Assembly (NCBI RefSeq): GCF_036492835.1
Contig: NZ_AP025316.1
Location: forward strand, 310,001-374,000
Length of the DNA: 64,000 bases
Source: Fulvitalea axinellae
GTDB lineage: Bacteria > Bacteroidota > Bacteroidia > Cytophagales > Cyclobacteriaceae
Direction: 5' to 3'
Position 1 is the stretch's first letter, and every line of letters begins with the position of its first letter. The notes beneath the pieces were generated by a model, which was not told the origin of the DNA, made no database searches, and saw nothing but the letters and a program-made list of their open reading frames with translations. Position numbers and translations under genes: made by a program. This document shows, in pieces, positions 1 to 9,950 of this stretch.

Positions 1-1799
1 ATCTGGATACTTCCAAAGGGCAATATATGCAGACCTCGTTGGGTAATTTGCGGGATTTGAGTCCGCTTGACGTTTCTATCCTGAACGTAATGCTCAACTC
101 CGATTTCGTGGGCGGATATTCGCCGGAAGATATCGCTAACTTGAAATCCGTACCCGAAAATGGCGGAAGCCTTTGTTTTTTCTATTCTGGCGAAGCCAAA
201 AAACTGGACGGCGTAAACACGTTGGGAGCGGAGTTCGGCTTTACGATGACGGCTGGAGACGTGGCCGTTCCGGTCAAAACCACGGGCGAGCTCGGCGCTT
301 CGGGCACAGATGTGGCCATAGCGGGCAAAGGGGCAAAACTTACGCTTGCGACTCCCGCCGACTGGAAAATCGTGATGAAGGACGCCGCCGGCGAGGCTGT
401 GATGGCTTACCAGGAGTCCGGTTCGGGAAAGGTTCTCGTTTCTGCGGTCAATATCTTCGGACAGGACGCCGACGGAAACCTCCTGAATGACGCTTTGGTG
501 AAAGCGATGGTTCCGGAGCTGTCTAACGGAAAAATTGGGCCGGCTTCTAACAGTGTTTTATTGAAAAAAGTACTGGGCAAGCGCAATTTCGTTCAGGACA
601 AAGTGACGCTTTTGACCAACGATTATCAGCAAAATTATGGTGAAGATTTGAGCGCTTTGCTCGATGACGCATTCAAGGGTGTGGATGACTATCTGGAACT
701 TGAGGCTAAGAGCAATAAATTCAGTGTAGATCTGCTTTCTACAGACCAAAAGATAATCAAAAGCGCTGATCGTCTGAGTGTTGGTTTGTTTTATAGCGGT
801 TATCCGGATTCTAAGGAAGGAATGGTTGAGCAGTTCATCACAGCCATAGCTGACAATTGGATGCTTTACAAAGACCCGATCGAGGACGAAGCTTTGAGAG
901 TTTATCTTTCCGCTGTTGTCGCCAAATCGAAAGGACTTGACAGTGACAAGATTTTAATGCCGTATCTGGCATTGGCCAATGATCCTGCAAACGCTCAGAA
1001 GCTCAAGGAGTATGATCCTATAACCATGACGGACGAGCAAAAAGCAACTTTCCCCAAAGATCTCCGCCTGGCTAAATATATCAAGGCGTTGGTTGGCATA
1101 ACTGAGGATTTCGGCCCGGAATCTTTATCAAAATACCTTACGATGCAGGACGAAGTGGTGCCGAAGTCGGAATCGTATGACTTTACCGGCCATGATGCCG
1201 TCTGGATTTGGGATAAATTGGCCAAAGACAAAAATGAAGACGCCGACCTGTTTCCGCTTTTCAACCAGATGGGCTATATGGCTAACCGCGATAAAGTAAC
1301 CCTGCCAGCCTCACTCGGTGCCGATTATCTCGACCGCTCCGAGTGGGAAGTTATCTTCGCTTCCGATGAAGAAACAATCGGGGAGGGTAGTGCCAAAGGA
1401 TGGGCCCGCAACGCGTTTGATGGTAATAAGGGAACCAATTGGCATTCGCAGTATAGGCCTAGTTCTCCGGGTTTCCCTCATGAAGTGCAATTTGATATGG
1501 GCAAAGAGGCCACGGTTATCGGTTTCTCAAAAGAAGGCCGAAAGCAATTCTTTAACGGCCTGATTGGCAAGTTTGCCCTTTACGTTTCCAACGATCTCGA
1601 CGATTGGGGAACGCCCGTAGCGACAGGCGAGTGGAAGAAGGTGACTTACGACGAACTGGTAGTTTATACTACGGCCCAGAAAAAAGGCCGATACGTTCGC
1701 TTTGTGGCTCTCACGCCACTTATTGACCCGAACGGTGGTAATCAGGACCCGAAGGCTATGGTAATCTCAGAATTTAAGGTTATCGGTGTTGAAGAATAA
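1..1799 (+). CDS. Discoidin (F5/8 type C) domain protein, 5' end outside window
   Basis: The reading frame is open from the first base of the window, so the Met codon at 27 is probably internal and the gene starts upstream. At least 590 residues are visible. The last ~150 residues look like an F5/8 type C (discoidin) carbohydrate-binding domain: an Ala-Phe-Asp-Gly-N-x-x-T-x-W-H core near residue 470, a hydrophobic Phe-Asp-Met-Gly strand, and a closing Arg-Tyr-Val-Arg-Phe strand. The preceding ~440 residues are not recognised; I see no HExxH or other clear catalytic motif. No T9SS tail is visible. Such proteins are usually exported and bind glycans or cell surfaces. A strong hairpin terminator follows at 1850. 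Function beyond carbohydrate binding is unknown. Confidence 0.75.
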   Translation, partial: LDTSKGQYMQTSLGNLRDLSPLDVSILNVMLNSDFVGGYSPEDIANLKSVPENGGSLCFFYSGEAKKLDGVNTLGAEFGFTMTAGDVAVPVKTTGELGASGTDVAIAGKGAKLTLATPADWKIVMKDAAGEAVMAYQESGSGKVLVSAVNIFGQDADGNLLNDALVKAMVPELSNGKIGPASNSVLLKKVLGKRNFVQDKVTLLTNDYQQNYGEDLSALLDDAFKGVDDYLELEAKSNKFSVDLLSTDQKIIKSADRLSVGLFYSGYPDSKEGMVEQFITAIADNWMLYKDPIEDEALRVYLSAVVAKSKGLDSDKILMPYLALANDPANAQKLKEYDPITMTDEQKATFPKDLRLAKYIKALVGITEDFGPESLSKYLTMQDEVVPKSESYDFTGHDAVWIWDKLAKDKNEDADLFPLFNQMGYMANRDKVTLPASLGADYLDRSEWEVIFASDEETIGEGSAKGWARNAFDGNKGTNWHSQYRPSSPGFPHEVQFDMGKEATVIGFSKEGRKQFFNGLIGKFALYVSNDLDDWGTPVATGEWKKVTYDELVVYTTAQKKGRYVRFVALTPLIDPNGGNQDPKAMVISEFKVIGVEE

Positions 1800-1849
1800 T
1801 AATGGAATAGGCAAATATAGTTCATTACCAACCCTTGGCTAGAAAGGGG

Positions 1850-1888
1850 AAAGGCCTCCGCAAAATGCGGAGGCCTTTAATTTTTTTA
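1850..1888 (+). terminator. Intrinsic terminator after the discoidin-domain gene
   Basis: A perfect 12-bp GC-rich stem (1850-1861 with 1867-1878, 5-nt loop) is followed by a T-rich tract. It sits 50 bp after the stop codon of the upstream gene and may also serve the sigma factor gene arriving on the opposite strand. Confidence 0.85.
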
Positions 1889-1936
1889 AAATAAGAATGT
1901 GTCGGCGTGTTATTTATGAAGCGCATTACTTGGCAC

Positions 1937-2524
1937 TTAAAGTGTGGCCAAAATGCAAAAAGGAAGGATGTTTTTCAGTTTCTTAAGTGCTTTATGCATT
2001 TGGCTTCTGATGCGTTTGTTGTCAAGATCAGTTATCTGTTCTATTTCCTCATAATCAAGGCCCATCAGATACTTCATTTCCACAATTTCCCTTTGGCCTT
2101 TACTGAGTTGAGTAACAGCCTTTTTAATGATATATGGTAATTGTTCGAAGGTGTTTTCTTCGGATACCAACGGATACCTCTGTTTACCAGAACTTTCCAG
2201 TTGCTGAAGAGTCGCGTTATCCATCGTAAATTCCCGTTTCTTTTTCAGTGCCTGAAAGATGGTGTGCTTGAGCATCCCGCACAGATACGCGTTTATATTA
2301 CGCACATTGGCAAGGGAATCGGGCTTGGTCCATAACGTGATAAACATCTCGTGTATACAGTCTTTGACAAACTCCGGGCTGTCATAGAGCTTGATGCCAA
2401 ACCGTAGCAAAAGCGGATAAGCTTTTTTATATAAGTCGACGAATTTGGCGTACTCGTTTTGTTTAATCGATTGCAATGGTGGACGCAGTTGATTAATATA
2501 ATTATTTGTAGAGCTTCTAAGCAT
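1937..2524 (-). CDS. ECF RNA polymerase sigma factor, Bacteroidota FecI type
   Basis: This 195-aa protein has the two-domain layout of ECF sigma-70 factors. Sigma-2 is at about residues 25-90 (a YKKAYPLLLRFG-like helix, then an acidic D-x-x-H-E-x-F region). Sigma-4 is at about 130-190 (LSKGQREIVEMKYLMGL then a helix-turn-helix ending in MHKALKKLK). Length and order fit the Bacteroidota FecI-like group that redirects RNA polymerase to TonB-receptor or surface-protein genes. Unlike the other two ECF genes in the window it has no FecR neighbour. Its target is therefore unknown; the 1022-aa surface protein transcribed divergently 1.07 kb away is one candidate, by position only. Confidence 0.9.
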   Translation of the reverse strand: MLRSSTNNYINQLRPPLQSIKQNEYAKFVDLYKKAYPLLLRFGIKLYDSPEFVKDCIHEMFITLWTKPDSLANVRNINAYLCGMLKHTIFQALKKKREFTMDNATLQQLESSGKQRYPLVSEENTFEQLPYIIKKAVTQLSKGQREIVEMKYLMGLDYEEIEQITDLDNKRIRSQMHKALKKLKNILPFCILATL

Positions 2525-3590
2525 ATAAACTTCAATGTGTGTGTGAAAAATATAAGGTTCTCATTATCTGAGATCCTAAGAAGCTGGCTATGGGATAGAA
2601 TCTTTTGGGTATTAATAGAAAGTGGTAGTATTTCTTAATACCCGATAGGTCTGTTTTATGATTCTAAAAACCAAAATGCTACGAACTAGATTCAACGTTC
2701 GGAGCGTTGTATTCTTTTTTTCTGTTCATGGGTGTGTTATAAATATAAAAATGACACTAAGTGTCTCAGTTAAATAGTTTGTAAATAACCTATTATATGA
2801 GTGTCTGCCGAAAGTGAATTGATGATTTTATCCACTATACTATATCATCAAATCCATCTTGAATGTTAAATACATCGTCTCAATTAATGTAGACTGGGGA
2901 CTTGTTTTATAGTCGGTGAGTTAGGGACGCCTACGGATATAAAGTAAATGCTTTTACTGCCTGACCTGCTATTTTAAAGTGAATAAGCCATTGGATTTGT
3001 CATTTTACCCCTTCGGGGTTTTTCGTAAGTGTCTGAATAATAGCTTTTATAATCGAAGTTTCGACTAGGAAAAAAAATGTATAGATAGCGGGGGAATTCT
3101 GTTATCGAAAAAAGATTAAAAAATGGTGGTTTCATTTTGGCGGCATTCTCTTTGTAAAAGACACTACAGGTAGTTGTTGAAAATAAATAGGCTCTATTCT
3201 TTTTTTATCAAGAAAAACGGTATAAGTATATCAGGTTCGTGTATTTTTACTTTGTAAAGTGAGGTGCAGGTTTTAGTTTTTTATTTATTGTATTTATCAG
3301 TTGCTTATTTTTGGACTCTTCATAAGCCGGGTTTCGTAATAGTTAAGATTATAAATCTTATTTTTTTACAACGAAAGTATGTATAAACATATAATTTTAA
3401 GTGATAATAAAAGAATCTTTTATCTTTTATTAATACTCTTATGTATTCATATATACATGATATAAATTACTTATGTAATATATAGTCGGATTGATGGCTC
3501 CTATTTTTTGGATCGAATCAATCCGGCATGTATAAAAAGAATACACCGCTGTGGGAGGCGGAAAAAATGGATGTTTAACATAGAACCGAC
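2525..3590. other. AT-rich intergenic region, ~1.07 kb
   Basis: No convincing gene is visible on either strand. The stretch is markedly AT-rich compared with its surroundings, with many short A/T runs. It contains a short CCCC-TTC-GGGG hairpin followed by Ts at 3008-3023 (a weak terminator-like element with no visible parent transcript) and a 9-bp inverted repeat at 3487-3525. It must hold the promoters of the divergent sigma factor and the 1022-aa protein, but I could not find a clean TAnnTTTG box. Confidence 0.6.
3487..3525 (+). promoter_or_regulatory. Inverted repeat upstream of the LRR surface protein
   Basis: A 9-bp perfect inverted repeat (CGGATTGAT at 3487-3495, its complement at 3517-3525) encloses a 21-nt loop and lies about 65 bp before the start codon of the downstream gene. 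It could be an operator or a 5'-UTR hairpin. No T-run follows, so it is not a typical terminator. The role is inferred from position only. Confidence 0.4.
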
Positions 3591-6500
3591 ATGAAAAGAG
3601 ATTTAATTTTTAGGCTATTTCCCTTGTCAGTCGCATTGGTGTGTGCGTCATTTTTAGGGTATGGACAGGAAATAACCAAAACACAAAAAGATGCGCTCGA
3701 ATTGTTGTATGATCAATTGGACGGGCAGAATTGGCGGGGAGCCAACGATAAGCCGAATTTGATTAAAACATTGAAGGCAAATACGAAAAGTCCCCGAATC
3801 ACACTCCATAAAGGGGGAGGGTTTGGACCGGAATTATCGTTATTGGATTTGTCGGGAAACAAGCTGAAAGGCAAATTGCCGGACGCTTTCTTTCTGTATA
3901 ATCCTGATAACTACCCTGAATTTCCGGCCTCGTGGAATAAGAGACCAACTGTTTTTCGAAGGGATTTGAGAACGTTTGACTTAGGCCATAATTCCATAAC
4001 CGAGGTCTCGGAGCAGTTTATGACACTTAACGGTTACGCAGGTCCTAAGAATATATTTCTGGACCATAATAAGCTGACGAAATTCCACATGAATTCCGAT
4101 AAGAAAATCGTGAGCGGAAGCGGAATTGGCGGTTGGGGAATATCCGGAGTTCTTGACCTTAGCTCCAACGACATAACTTCCATTACGCAAGATGACCTCA
4201 TGAAAGGGCTGTCGGATAATGCCATTGGAACCTATGTCACTGACGTCGATATTTCCAACAATAGATTTGATTTCCAAAGTATCAAGGCTTTCACCTATGC
4301 GGTACTTTTCGGGGCTAATGGAGCCAGAGCTTCTTGGGACGACAAGTATGTGATTACCGACATTACTTATGCTCCCCAAAAGAAACTTGGAGATAAGCAG
4401 GATGAGGTTTCTTTGGATAATGGCGCTGGCCATGAGATGACATTTTCTTTGCGCGATGGAGGAAACGCCTATTCTTGGCTGTTGAACGGAAAACCTGTTC
4501 CGGCTTCGGAAGGAAAGACCTTGAAATTGTTGGATTTCGGGCCGAACCAAGCCGGCATTTACACTTGTGCGGTAACTAACAGTGGCGTGCCCGGCTTGAT
4601 TATCGAAAGTGTCGATTTTGCTGTTTGGGCCAAAAAATCAGGGAACCAAGCGCCAACAGCCCTTTCGATTAGCAATGACAAAGCCGTGGCCACTACGCCC
4701 GCTTTCAACATTGTGGGAGATTTGTCGGGTACCGATCCGGATGGCGATCCTTTGAATTTCCGTTTGGTGGATGATGAAAACTATCCTTACAATTTCAGCT
4801 TCAGAATCAAGGACGGAAAGACGCTCGTTTCTTCAGAGGAATTGTTTGAGCGGGATTTTCTCACGGAATATAAAATCAAAGTAGAGGCTTATGACCCTTA
4901 TGGGGGAAAATTCTCAAAAGAATTGACTATCAAAAGGGTTGACCTTCCGGCGGGAGCGCAATTGGCGAATGAATTTAAGCTTTCTTCTTTTGACGTGTCG
5001 GAAAACGTGGATGAGGGAGAAGAGGTGGGTGTTCTTGCCTTGAATAAGTACTCTCTGCGTTGGCATACCGAAAACCGTAAGATCAATAGAATTGTAGAGC
5101 GCGTTGATTTGCTCGGTCAGTATAATTTGAGCCTTCCTTCGGGGCAAATGGACAACGATTTATTCGCCATTAAGGACGGTAAGATTGTTACGAAGTCAAA
5201 GTTTAATTATGAGCAACGCAAAGAATACAATGTCAGTGTGAAAGCCTCACACAAGGAAAGCGCCGAGGTTTTTACGACTCAAATTTTTACGATAAAAATC
5301 ACGGATGCTAACGACGCACCATCAGTAGTGGCTTTGAGCAATAATATTATCAAGGACAAAGACGAGGCTGGAAAAATTGTGGGAACGTTGCTTTCCAGCG
5401 ACGAAGACCCAGACGATGTCCGTTTTACTTTCTCGTTGGCTCCCGGATCGCCGAACAACAGTGCGTTCGCCGTTTCAAAACAGTTTTTGAAGACTCGAAA
5501 ACAGTTGGAATCAGGCGTTTACGATTTGCAGGTAAGGGCCGAAGATCCGCAAGGCGCATACGTGGACCAGCCCCTGAAAGTGGTGGTTTTGGAAACCAAT
5601 GACGAAGGAGAAGTTACTAAAAGTACTCCTGAGATCATGTATATCGAAGACTTGGCCCTGTCGGCTGGGACGAAAAGCTACGTACTGAAAGGCTACTCTA
5701 CATCCGACGCCAAGGTGCAGTATAGCCTAGTGGAAGGATCGGATGCCGTAAGTGTTGACGGCGCCAAAGTGACGATCCTTGCTGAAGGAAGCGCCAAAAT
5801 CAAAGCGGCGGTAGCGGAAACAGACTTGTTCCTTTCCGCCGAAAAAACCTTCAACGTTACGGTAAATCCGGCGACAGTACTTACACCAACTGTGATTACC
5901 AACTTCGGAAATAAAGTATTGCCGATAACCGAAGGAACGTTTGGCTTGTCAGCATACACAAATTCTGATGCCAAGGTGCGTTACGAGGTTTCGGCTGGCA
6001 ACGATGTGATAAGCATTAACGGCTCTTTGGTGACAATGGTCAAAGCGGGTAACGCTACTATTCGTGCGTATGTGGAAGCATCCGAAAACTACGCGGCCAC
6101 GGAAGCGACGGCCAATATTCGGGTAATTGCTGATGGTGAGGTGTTTACTACCGAAATACTAGGCTTTGAGGATATGATCAAAAACATGGGTGACGAAGCC
6201 TTCCCGCTTTCCGCCTATTCCGACTCGCCAGCCAAAGTCAGCTACGAAATTATGTCCGGTGCGGACGTAGCGGAGATTGACGGAGTGAAAGTGAAAATTC
6301 TTGCGCCGGGTTTGGTGGCCATTCGAGCTTACGTCGATGCGTTGCAGAATTTTTCGGCTGCGGAGAAAACCGTTACCCTGAGAGTTAATACCGTGACGGA
6401 AATCGGTAAAGACGGAGAAATCACTTTTTATCCGAATCCGGTAACGGATATTCTGAAGATAAAAACAGAAGCTGGCTATAATTCAGAAGCTAGCGTAACG

Positions 6501-6659
6501 GTGTTTGGGCAAGACGGGAAACAATTGCTCTCTACTCCGGCTGTAAACTCCGAAGGCGGAGAATTTTCGGTGGATCTTTCGTCGCTTTCGCCTGGTATTT
6601 ACCGAGTTAGATTGACTACTGACAAAGGGACTTTGGCTTCTACCATTGTAAAAAAATAG
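3591..6659 (+). CDS. Secreted LRR/Ig/cadherin-like protein with T9SS type A sorting domain
   Basis: The 1022-aa product begins with a signal peptide (MKRDLIFRLF... cleaved near Gly-Gln-Glu, about residue 26). Residues ~80-230 contain irregular leucine-rich repeats (LDLSGNKL, FDLGHNSI, LDHNKL, LDLSSNDI, VDISNNRF). Next come an Ig-like domain (~262-345, with a YTCAV strand) and two or three cadherin-like modules (~355-670, with DANDAP and DPDGDPL calcium-binding style motifs). Three tandem ~85-aa beta repeats follow (~680-930), each containing a S-x-AKVxYE-like strand and an IRAYV- or IKAAV-like strand. The end (~935-1022) is a T9SS type A domain starting YPNPVTD and ending in Lys-Lys. It is probably a surface-anchored adhesin or ligand-binding protein. 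The start is fixed by the signal peptide. A bidirectional terminator follows at 6702. Confidence 0.88.
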   Translation: MKRDLIFRLFPLSVALVCASFLGYGQEITKTQKDALELLYDQLDGQNWRGANDKPNLIKTLKANTKSPRITLHKGGGFGPELSLLDLSGNKLKGKLPDAFFLYNPDNYPEFPASWNKRPTVFRRDLRTFDLGHNSITEVSEQFMTLNGYAGPKNIFLDHNKLTKFHMNSDKKIVSGSGIGGWGISGVLDLSSNDITSITQDDLMKGLSDNAIGTYVTDVDISNNRFDFQSIKAFTYAVLFGANGARASWDDKYVITDITYAPQKKLGDKQDEVSLDNGAGHEMTFSLRDGGNAYSWLLNGKPVPASEGKTLKLLDFGPNQAGIYTCAVTNSGVPGLIIESVDFAVWAKKSGNQAPTALSISNDKAVATTPAFNIVGDLSGTDPDGDPLNFRLVDDENYPYNFSFRIKDGKTLVSSEELFERDFLTEYKIKVEAYDPYGGKFSKELTIKRVDLPAGAQLANEFKLSSFDVSENVDEGEEVGVLALNKYSLRWHTENRKINRIVERVDLLGQYNLSLPSGQMDNDLFAIKDGKIVTKSKFNYEQRKEYNVSVKASHKESAEVFTTQIFTIKITDANDAPSVVALSNNIIKDKDEAGKIVGTLLSSDEDPDDVRFTFSLAPGSPNNSAFAVSKQFLKTRKQLESGVYDLQVRAEDPQGAYVDQPLKVVVLETNDEGEVTKSTPEIMYIEDLALSAGTKSYVLKGYSTSDAKVQYSLVEGSDAVSVDGAKVTILAEGSAKIKAAVAETDLFLSAEKTFNVTVNPATVLTPTVITNFGNKVLPITEGTFGLSAYTNSDAKVRYEVSAGNDVISINGSLVTMVKAGNATIRAYVEASENYAATEATANIRVIADGEVFTTEILGFEDMIKNMGDEAFPLSAYSDSPAKVSYEIMSGADVAEIDGVKVKILAPGLVAIRAYVDALQNFSAAEKTVTLRVNTVTEIGKDGEITFYPNPVTDILKIKTEAGYNSEASVTVFGQDGKQLLSTPAVNSEGGEFSVDLSSLSPGIYRVRLTTDKGTLASTIVKK

Positions 6660-6701
6660 GAGCCTGAAATAGTATAGTGTTTGGAATATTTCAGAACAAA
6701 A

Positions 6702-6733
6702 AAAGACCGTGGCGTATTCCCGTCACGGTCTTT
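6702..6733. terminator. Bidirectional terminator between convergent genes
   Basis: A 10-bp stem (AAAGACCGTG at 6702-6711 with its complement at 6724-6733) is flanked by A-rich and T-rich sequence. It lies between the ends of the convergent 1022-aa and 966-aa genes and can work in both directions. Confidence 0.85.
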
Positions 6734-6756
6734 GATTTTCTTAAAAATGAATAATC

Positions 6757-9657
6757 TTATTGAACTTCCTCAGCTTCTATTTCTTCAGTATTCTCTTCCG
6801 AGCTCTTTTCCACTTGATTCTCTTCTGGAATCTCTACAATTTCGCTCCCTTCTTCCGAATCTTCTGTATCTAAGTCAATCATTTCGGGTGCTTCAGGTTC
6901 CTCAGGAATAATTTCGAGAGCTACTACTCCTATTTTTACTGTTTTGGTTCCTTTCGGAAGGCTAAGCGTGTAAGTTCCGGGCCAAAGCATTTGGGCTTCG
7001 TAGTTGTTGTCGTTTACGGTGAATTCGTATTTTCTTCCCGAATTCATCGAAATCACCAAACCGCGCTTCGTTTTTCCGCTTTCGGCAAAGCTTACAGTCG
7101 CTTCCAGCTCGGTAGCGTCTTCGTTGGTTTTCAGTTCTTTGGTCCAGCAATCAAAACCGCCCGTAACCGTGCCTGGCGTAAAGTACGCTTGATGCCAGCT
7201 AAGCGCCGGCGAGACGTAACCCGTAGCTCTCGGATAGCCGAAACCGCGGCCCGTTTGCGGAAGATAATGCCCGTAAACGTTATGCGAAGAAGCCGTTTCC
7301 TCGCTGAGCGTGGTCAGCGCCGTTTCGGCTATTTTTGCTGCGAATTCCGTTTCGCCCAAGTCCAGCATACTTTTCCAGAAAAACCATTGGTGCGCGAAGC
7401 TCACCGCACCGTTCCACCTGCGGTCCGACTGGCAATAGGAGGCGCTTTGCGATACGTTCCGCAAGCCCGTTGGCGACCACAATTCACTTTCCGATTTCAG
7501 GTTGGCCAAGATCGCTTTGGTTTGGCGCTTGTCACATTCGCCTGTGATAATCGGATAGGCGCCGTCCAGCCCCATATTCAGGTTTTCGCCCTTGTCGTTG
7601 CGCAACACCCCGATCGGGCGCTTGTTCTTGCTGTCGTGTACCAAGTAGCCGTAATAGCCCGAGGCCTTGTCCCAAGCATTATCGTTCAACCCTTTGGATA
7701 GTGTTTTTATGTTCTTGTCGAATTTCTGCTTGTCGTCCGATTTGTTGAGCATATCGGCAGCTTGCTTCATTATTTTCGAAATTCGGATCAAATGAGCGGG
7801 CAAAATCGCCGGAGCCGTTTGTCCCAAAAGCACTTTATCCTTGGCGTAATCCTGAGCCGGATAATCTGTCCATCCACCTGAATTGTCGGTGTAGTCCCAA
7901 GGGAGCGGAAGACCGGTGTCGGTCATTTTAACGCCACCTTCGCAGAGGAAATCATAGTAGCGGAGCAATTTGGGATAAAAATGACGGAGCAAATCCCAAG
8001 AATGTGTGCTGTTCCAAAGCTCTTGGTAAAGGTAAAACTGCGTAGGGACCAAAGCGCCTTGGTGTACGAAGGCCGAAGCGCGATTTTCTTGCGCAAGATA
8101 CGTTTCCAGCAATTCCACAGCCCTTTCGGTGTCCGTCTGCGCCAAACCGATTCCGGTTGTTCCGGCGGTCCAGGTGTCTAGCCCATTCGTTTTTCCGAAA
8201 GAAGCGTAGCGTAAAATGTTGCTTTTCGGCCCGAAAACCGGGAAAACGATATTGGTACGTGCGGAGGCCAACAGTATTTGCGCAGCTTCGTCGTGGTTCG
8301 GGCGTTCCGGCGCAAGGCTGTCGAATACGACAAGCGAATCGGCTACGAACTCTGGGCGGACAAACGCTTTGCGGAGATCGCTTCTTGTTTCCTCGAAACC
8401 TTGCTTGTCGGCTTGGGCGTATCTGTTGAGCAGACGTTCCACATCGGTTTTGTTTCCGGCGAACACCAGCGAGTAAACCACTTTCGATTCTCCCGCCGGA
8501 ACCGTAACGGGCTTGAGGGTAATAAGTGTCAAATCACCGCCTTGTCCGCTTTGCGTGTTTTGGTTGATATCGTCGCCTTTGCGAATACTGCTCACACGCC
8601 CGGGACCGTACCAACGGATTCCGTAAAAAATTTCGCTCTGCGGATATTTCAGCGTGATATTGCGGTCATCGGTTTTCCCGATTTCAGGTTTCGAGGCCCT
8701 TGAAGTGGGCGATATTTTCACATCGCCGAGTTCTTTCTTTTCGCAGATGGCGATACCGTCAAGGACAATTTCGCCTCCGTCTTTGCCAACTTCCACCGCA
8801 ATCCAGTATTTGCCTGCTACCAACGGAGCCATTTCAACGTTCAGGTTTTGGAAAGATCCGTTGCTGGCTATCTTAAGCTTTTTGCGAAATCCCGTTCCCT
8901 TAATTGTCAGGGCCGCGTTTTGTCCTTCGGCCACTTTTAGCCGGAGGCTCATAACAGGATAGCGGTAGTTTTGAGGAAAATTGATAGCGTAGATCAGGCG
9001 GTCGCCTTTTTTCTTTCCGAATCCGCGGGCCAAAGCTGTACCGTTTACGAATTCGCTACTTACGATTTGGCCTTTGCGCCACCCGTGTGGAACGAGTTTG
9101 TCTTCGGGCGTTTCGTTTTTCTTTTGTAAACGCTCGTAGTCCATACCGTCTACCCAGAAACCCGTTTGCGGAAGGGAAATCGTGGCCGGAAGAATCTCGG
9201 GCAGATTCATGGAAGAGAGCAGATTCAGCGAAACGCTCTCGGGCAAATCCCCGGAGTTTACGATCTCCGTACGTACCAGCCGTGCGTTGTCTTCCAATTT
9301 TTCGTAAGAAACCTCGGCGTAAAGTTTAGCGTAAAGCTGATGGCGAAACGCGTAATGCGAAAGGTCCGAAGTAGCTTCCCATGGGTAGTATCCGGAATCC
9401 TTGTTCACGTCGGGCAGTTGGGCGCTTCTTCCGAAGATGTTTGGGAAAACGCTCAAGTCGAAGCGTAGGCCTTTTTCGTAGTTGGCGATATGGGAAATGC
9501 CTGCGTATGTTTTGGAGTATGGACCCCAATCGGGGAGATTGATTTTTTGTCTTTTCTCCAGTTCTCGGAAGTAGCCGGCGTCGGGCCGAAATGTTTGGGC
9601 TTGGGCCCCAAGGCTCCAGAGGAGTAAAAGCAGGAGGATAGATCGTGTGTGTTTCAT
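6757..9657 (-). CDS. Six-hairpin (alpha/alpha barrel) glycosidase-like secreted protein
   Basis: The 966-aa protein starts with a clear signal peptide (MKHTRSILLLLLLWSLGAQAQ). Residues ~25-430 form a beta-rich region. Residues ~440-840 read as an alpha/alpha toroid of the trehalase/GH63/MGH1 type: GLDTWTAGTTGIG near 492, LPWDYTDNSGGWTDYPAQ near 585, a NGAVSFAHQWFFWKSM helix near 750 and a GGFDCWTKEL segment near 835. This points to hydrolysis of an oligosaccharide outside the cytoplasm. The exact GH family and catalytic acids cannot be assigned by eye. The C-terminus (~912-966) is an unusual tail very rich in Glu and Asp, with no T9SS signature. The gene stands alone, convergent with the LRR protein and divergent from the peptidase. 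Confidence 0.75.
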   Translation of the reverse strand: MKHTRSILLLLLLWSLGAQAQTFRPDAGYFRELEKRQKINLPDWGPYSKTYAGISHIANYEKGLRFDLSVFPNIFGRSAQLPDVNKDSGYYPWEATSDLSHYAFRHQLYAKLYAEVSYEKLEDNARLVRTEIVNSGDLPESVSLNLLSSMNLPEILPATISLPQTGFWVDGMDYERLQKKNETPEDKLVPHGWRKGQIVSSEFVNGTALARGFGKKKGDRLIYAINFPQNYRYPVMSLRLKVAEGQNAALTIKGTGFRKKLKIASNGSFQNLNVEMAPLVAGKYWIAVEVGKDGGEIVLDGIAICEKKELGDVKISPTSRASKPEIGKTDDRNITLKYPQSEIFYGIRWYGPGRVSSIRKGDDINQNTQSGQGGDLTLITLKPVTVPAGESKVVYSLVFAGNKTDVERLLNRYAQADKQGFEETRSDLRKAFVRPEFVADSLVVFDSLAPERPNHDEAAQILLASARTNIVFPVFGPKSNILRYASFGKTNGLDTWTAGTTGIGLAQTDTERAVELLETYLAQENRASAFVHQGALVPTQFYLYQELWNSTHSWDLLRHFYPKLLRYYDFLCEGGVKMTDTGLPLPWDYTDNSGGWTDYPAQDYAKDKVLLGQTAPAILPAHLIRISKIMKQAADMLNKSDDKQKFDKNIKTLSKGLNDNAWDKASGYYGYLVHDSKNKRPIGVLRNDKGENLNMGLDGAYPIITGECDKRQTKAILANLKSESELWSPTGLRNVSQSASYCQSDRRWNGAVSFAHQWFFWKSMLDLGETEFAAKIAETALTTLSEETASSHNVYGHYLPQTGRGFGYPRATGYVSPALSWHQAYFTPGTVTGGFDCWTKELKTNEDATELEATVSFAESGKTKRGLVISMNSGRKYEFTVNDNNYEAQMLWPGTYTLSLPKGTKTVKIGVVALEIIPEEPEAPEMIDLDTEDSEEGSEIVEIPEENQVEKSSEENTEEIEAEEVQ

Positions 9658-9950
9658 CGTGCGCTATGCAAGAAAAAAGAAAGTTGAAAATTTACCTTTA
9701 CAAAGGTTCTTGCAAATTTCAGCATATGTAAAGACTCATGAAAGCCTGACCCGGAAATTCCTGTAATTATTTGTCTAGAACTGGTGATTAAAGCCGTGTT
9801 TTTTAGACGGAAGTGCATCTTTTGGCTTTTGTGGGTAAATTGCGTGTCTAAGCATCGGTTTTACTATGCTTGGCGGGCGTTTTGGCCAGCGGTAGAATAT
9901 TTCCTTTAGGCCGGCGCTTCGGATTTTTCAATTCTCAATACAAGGAAATT

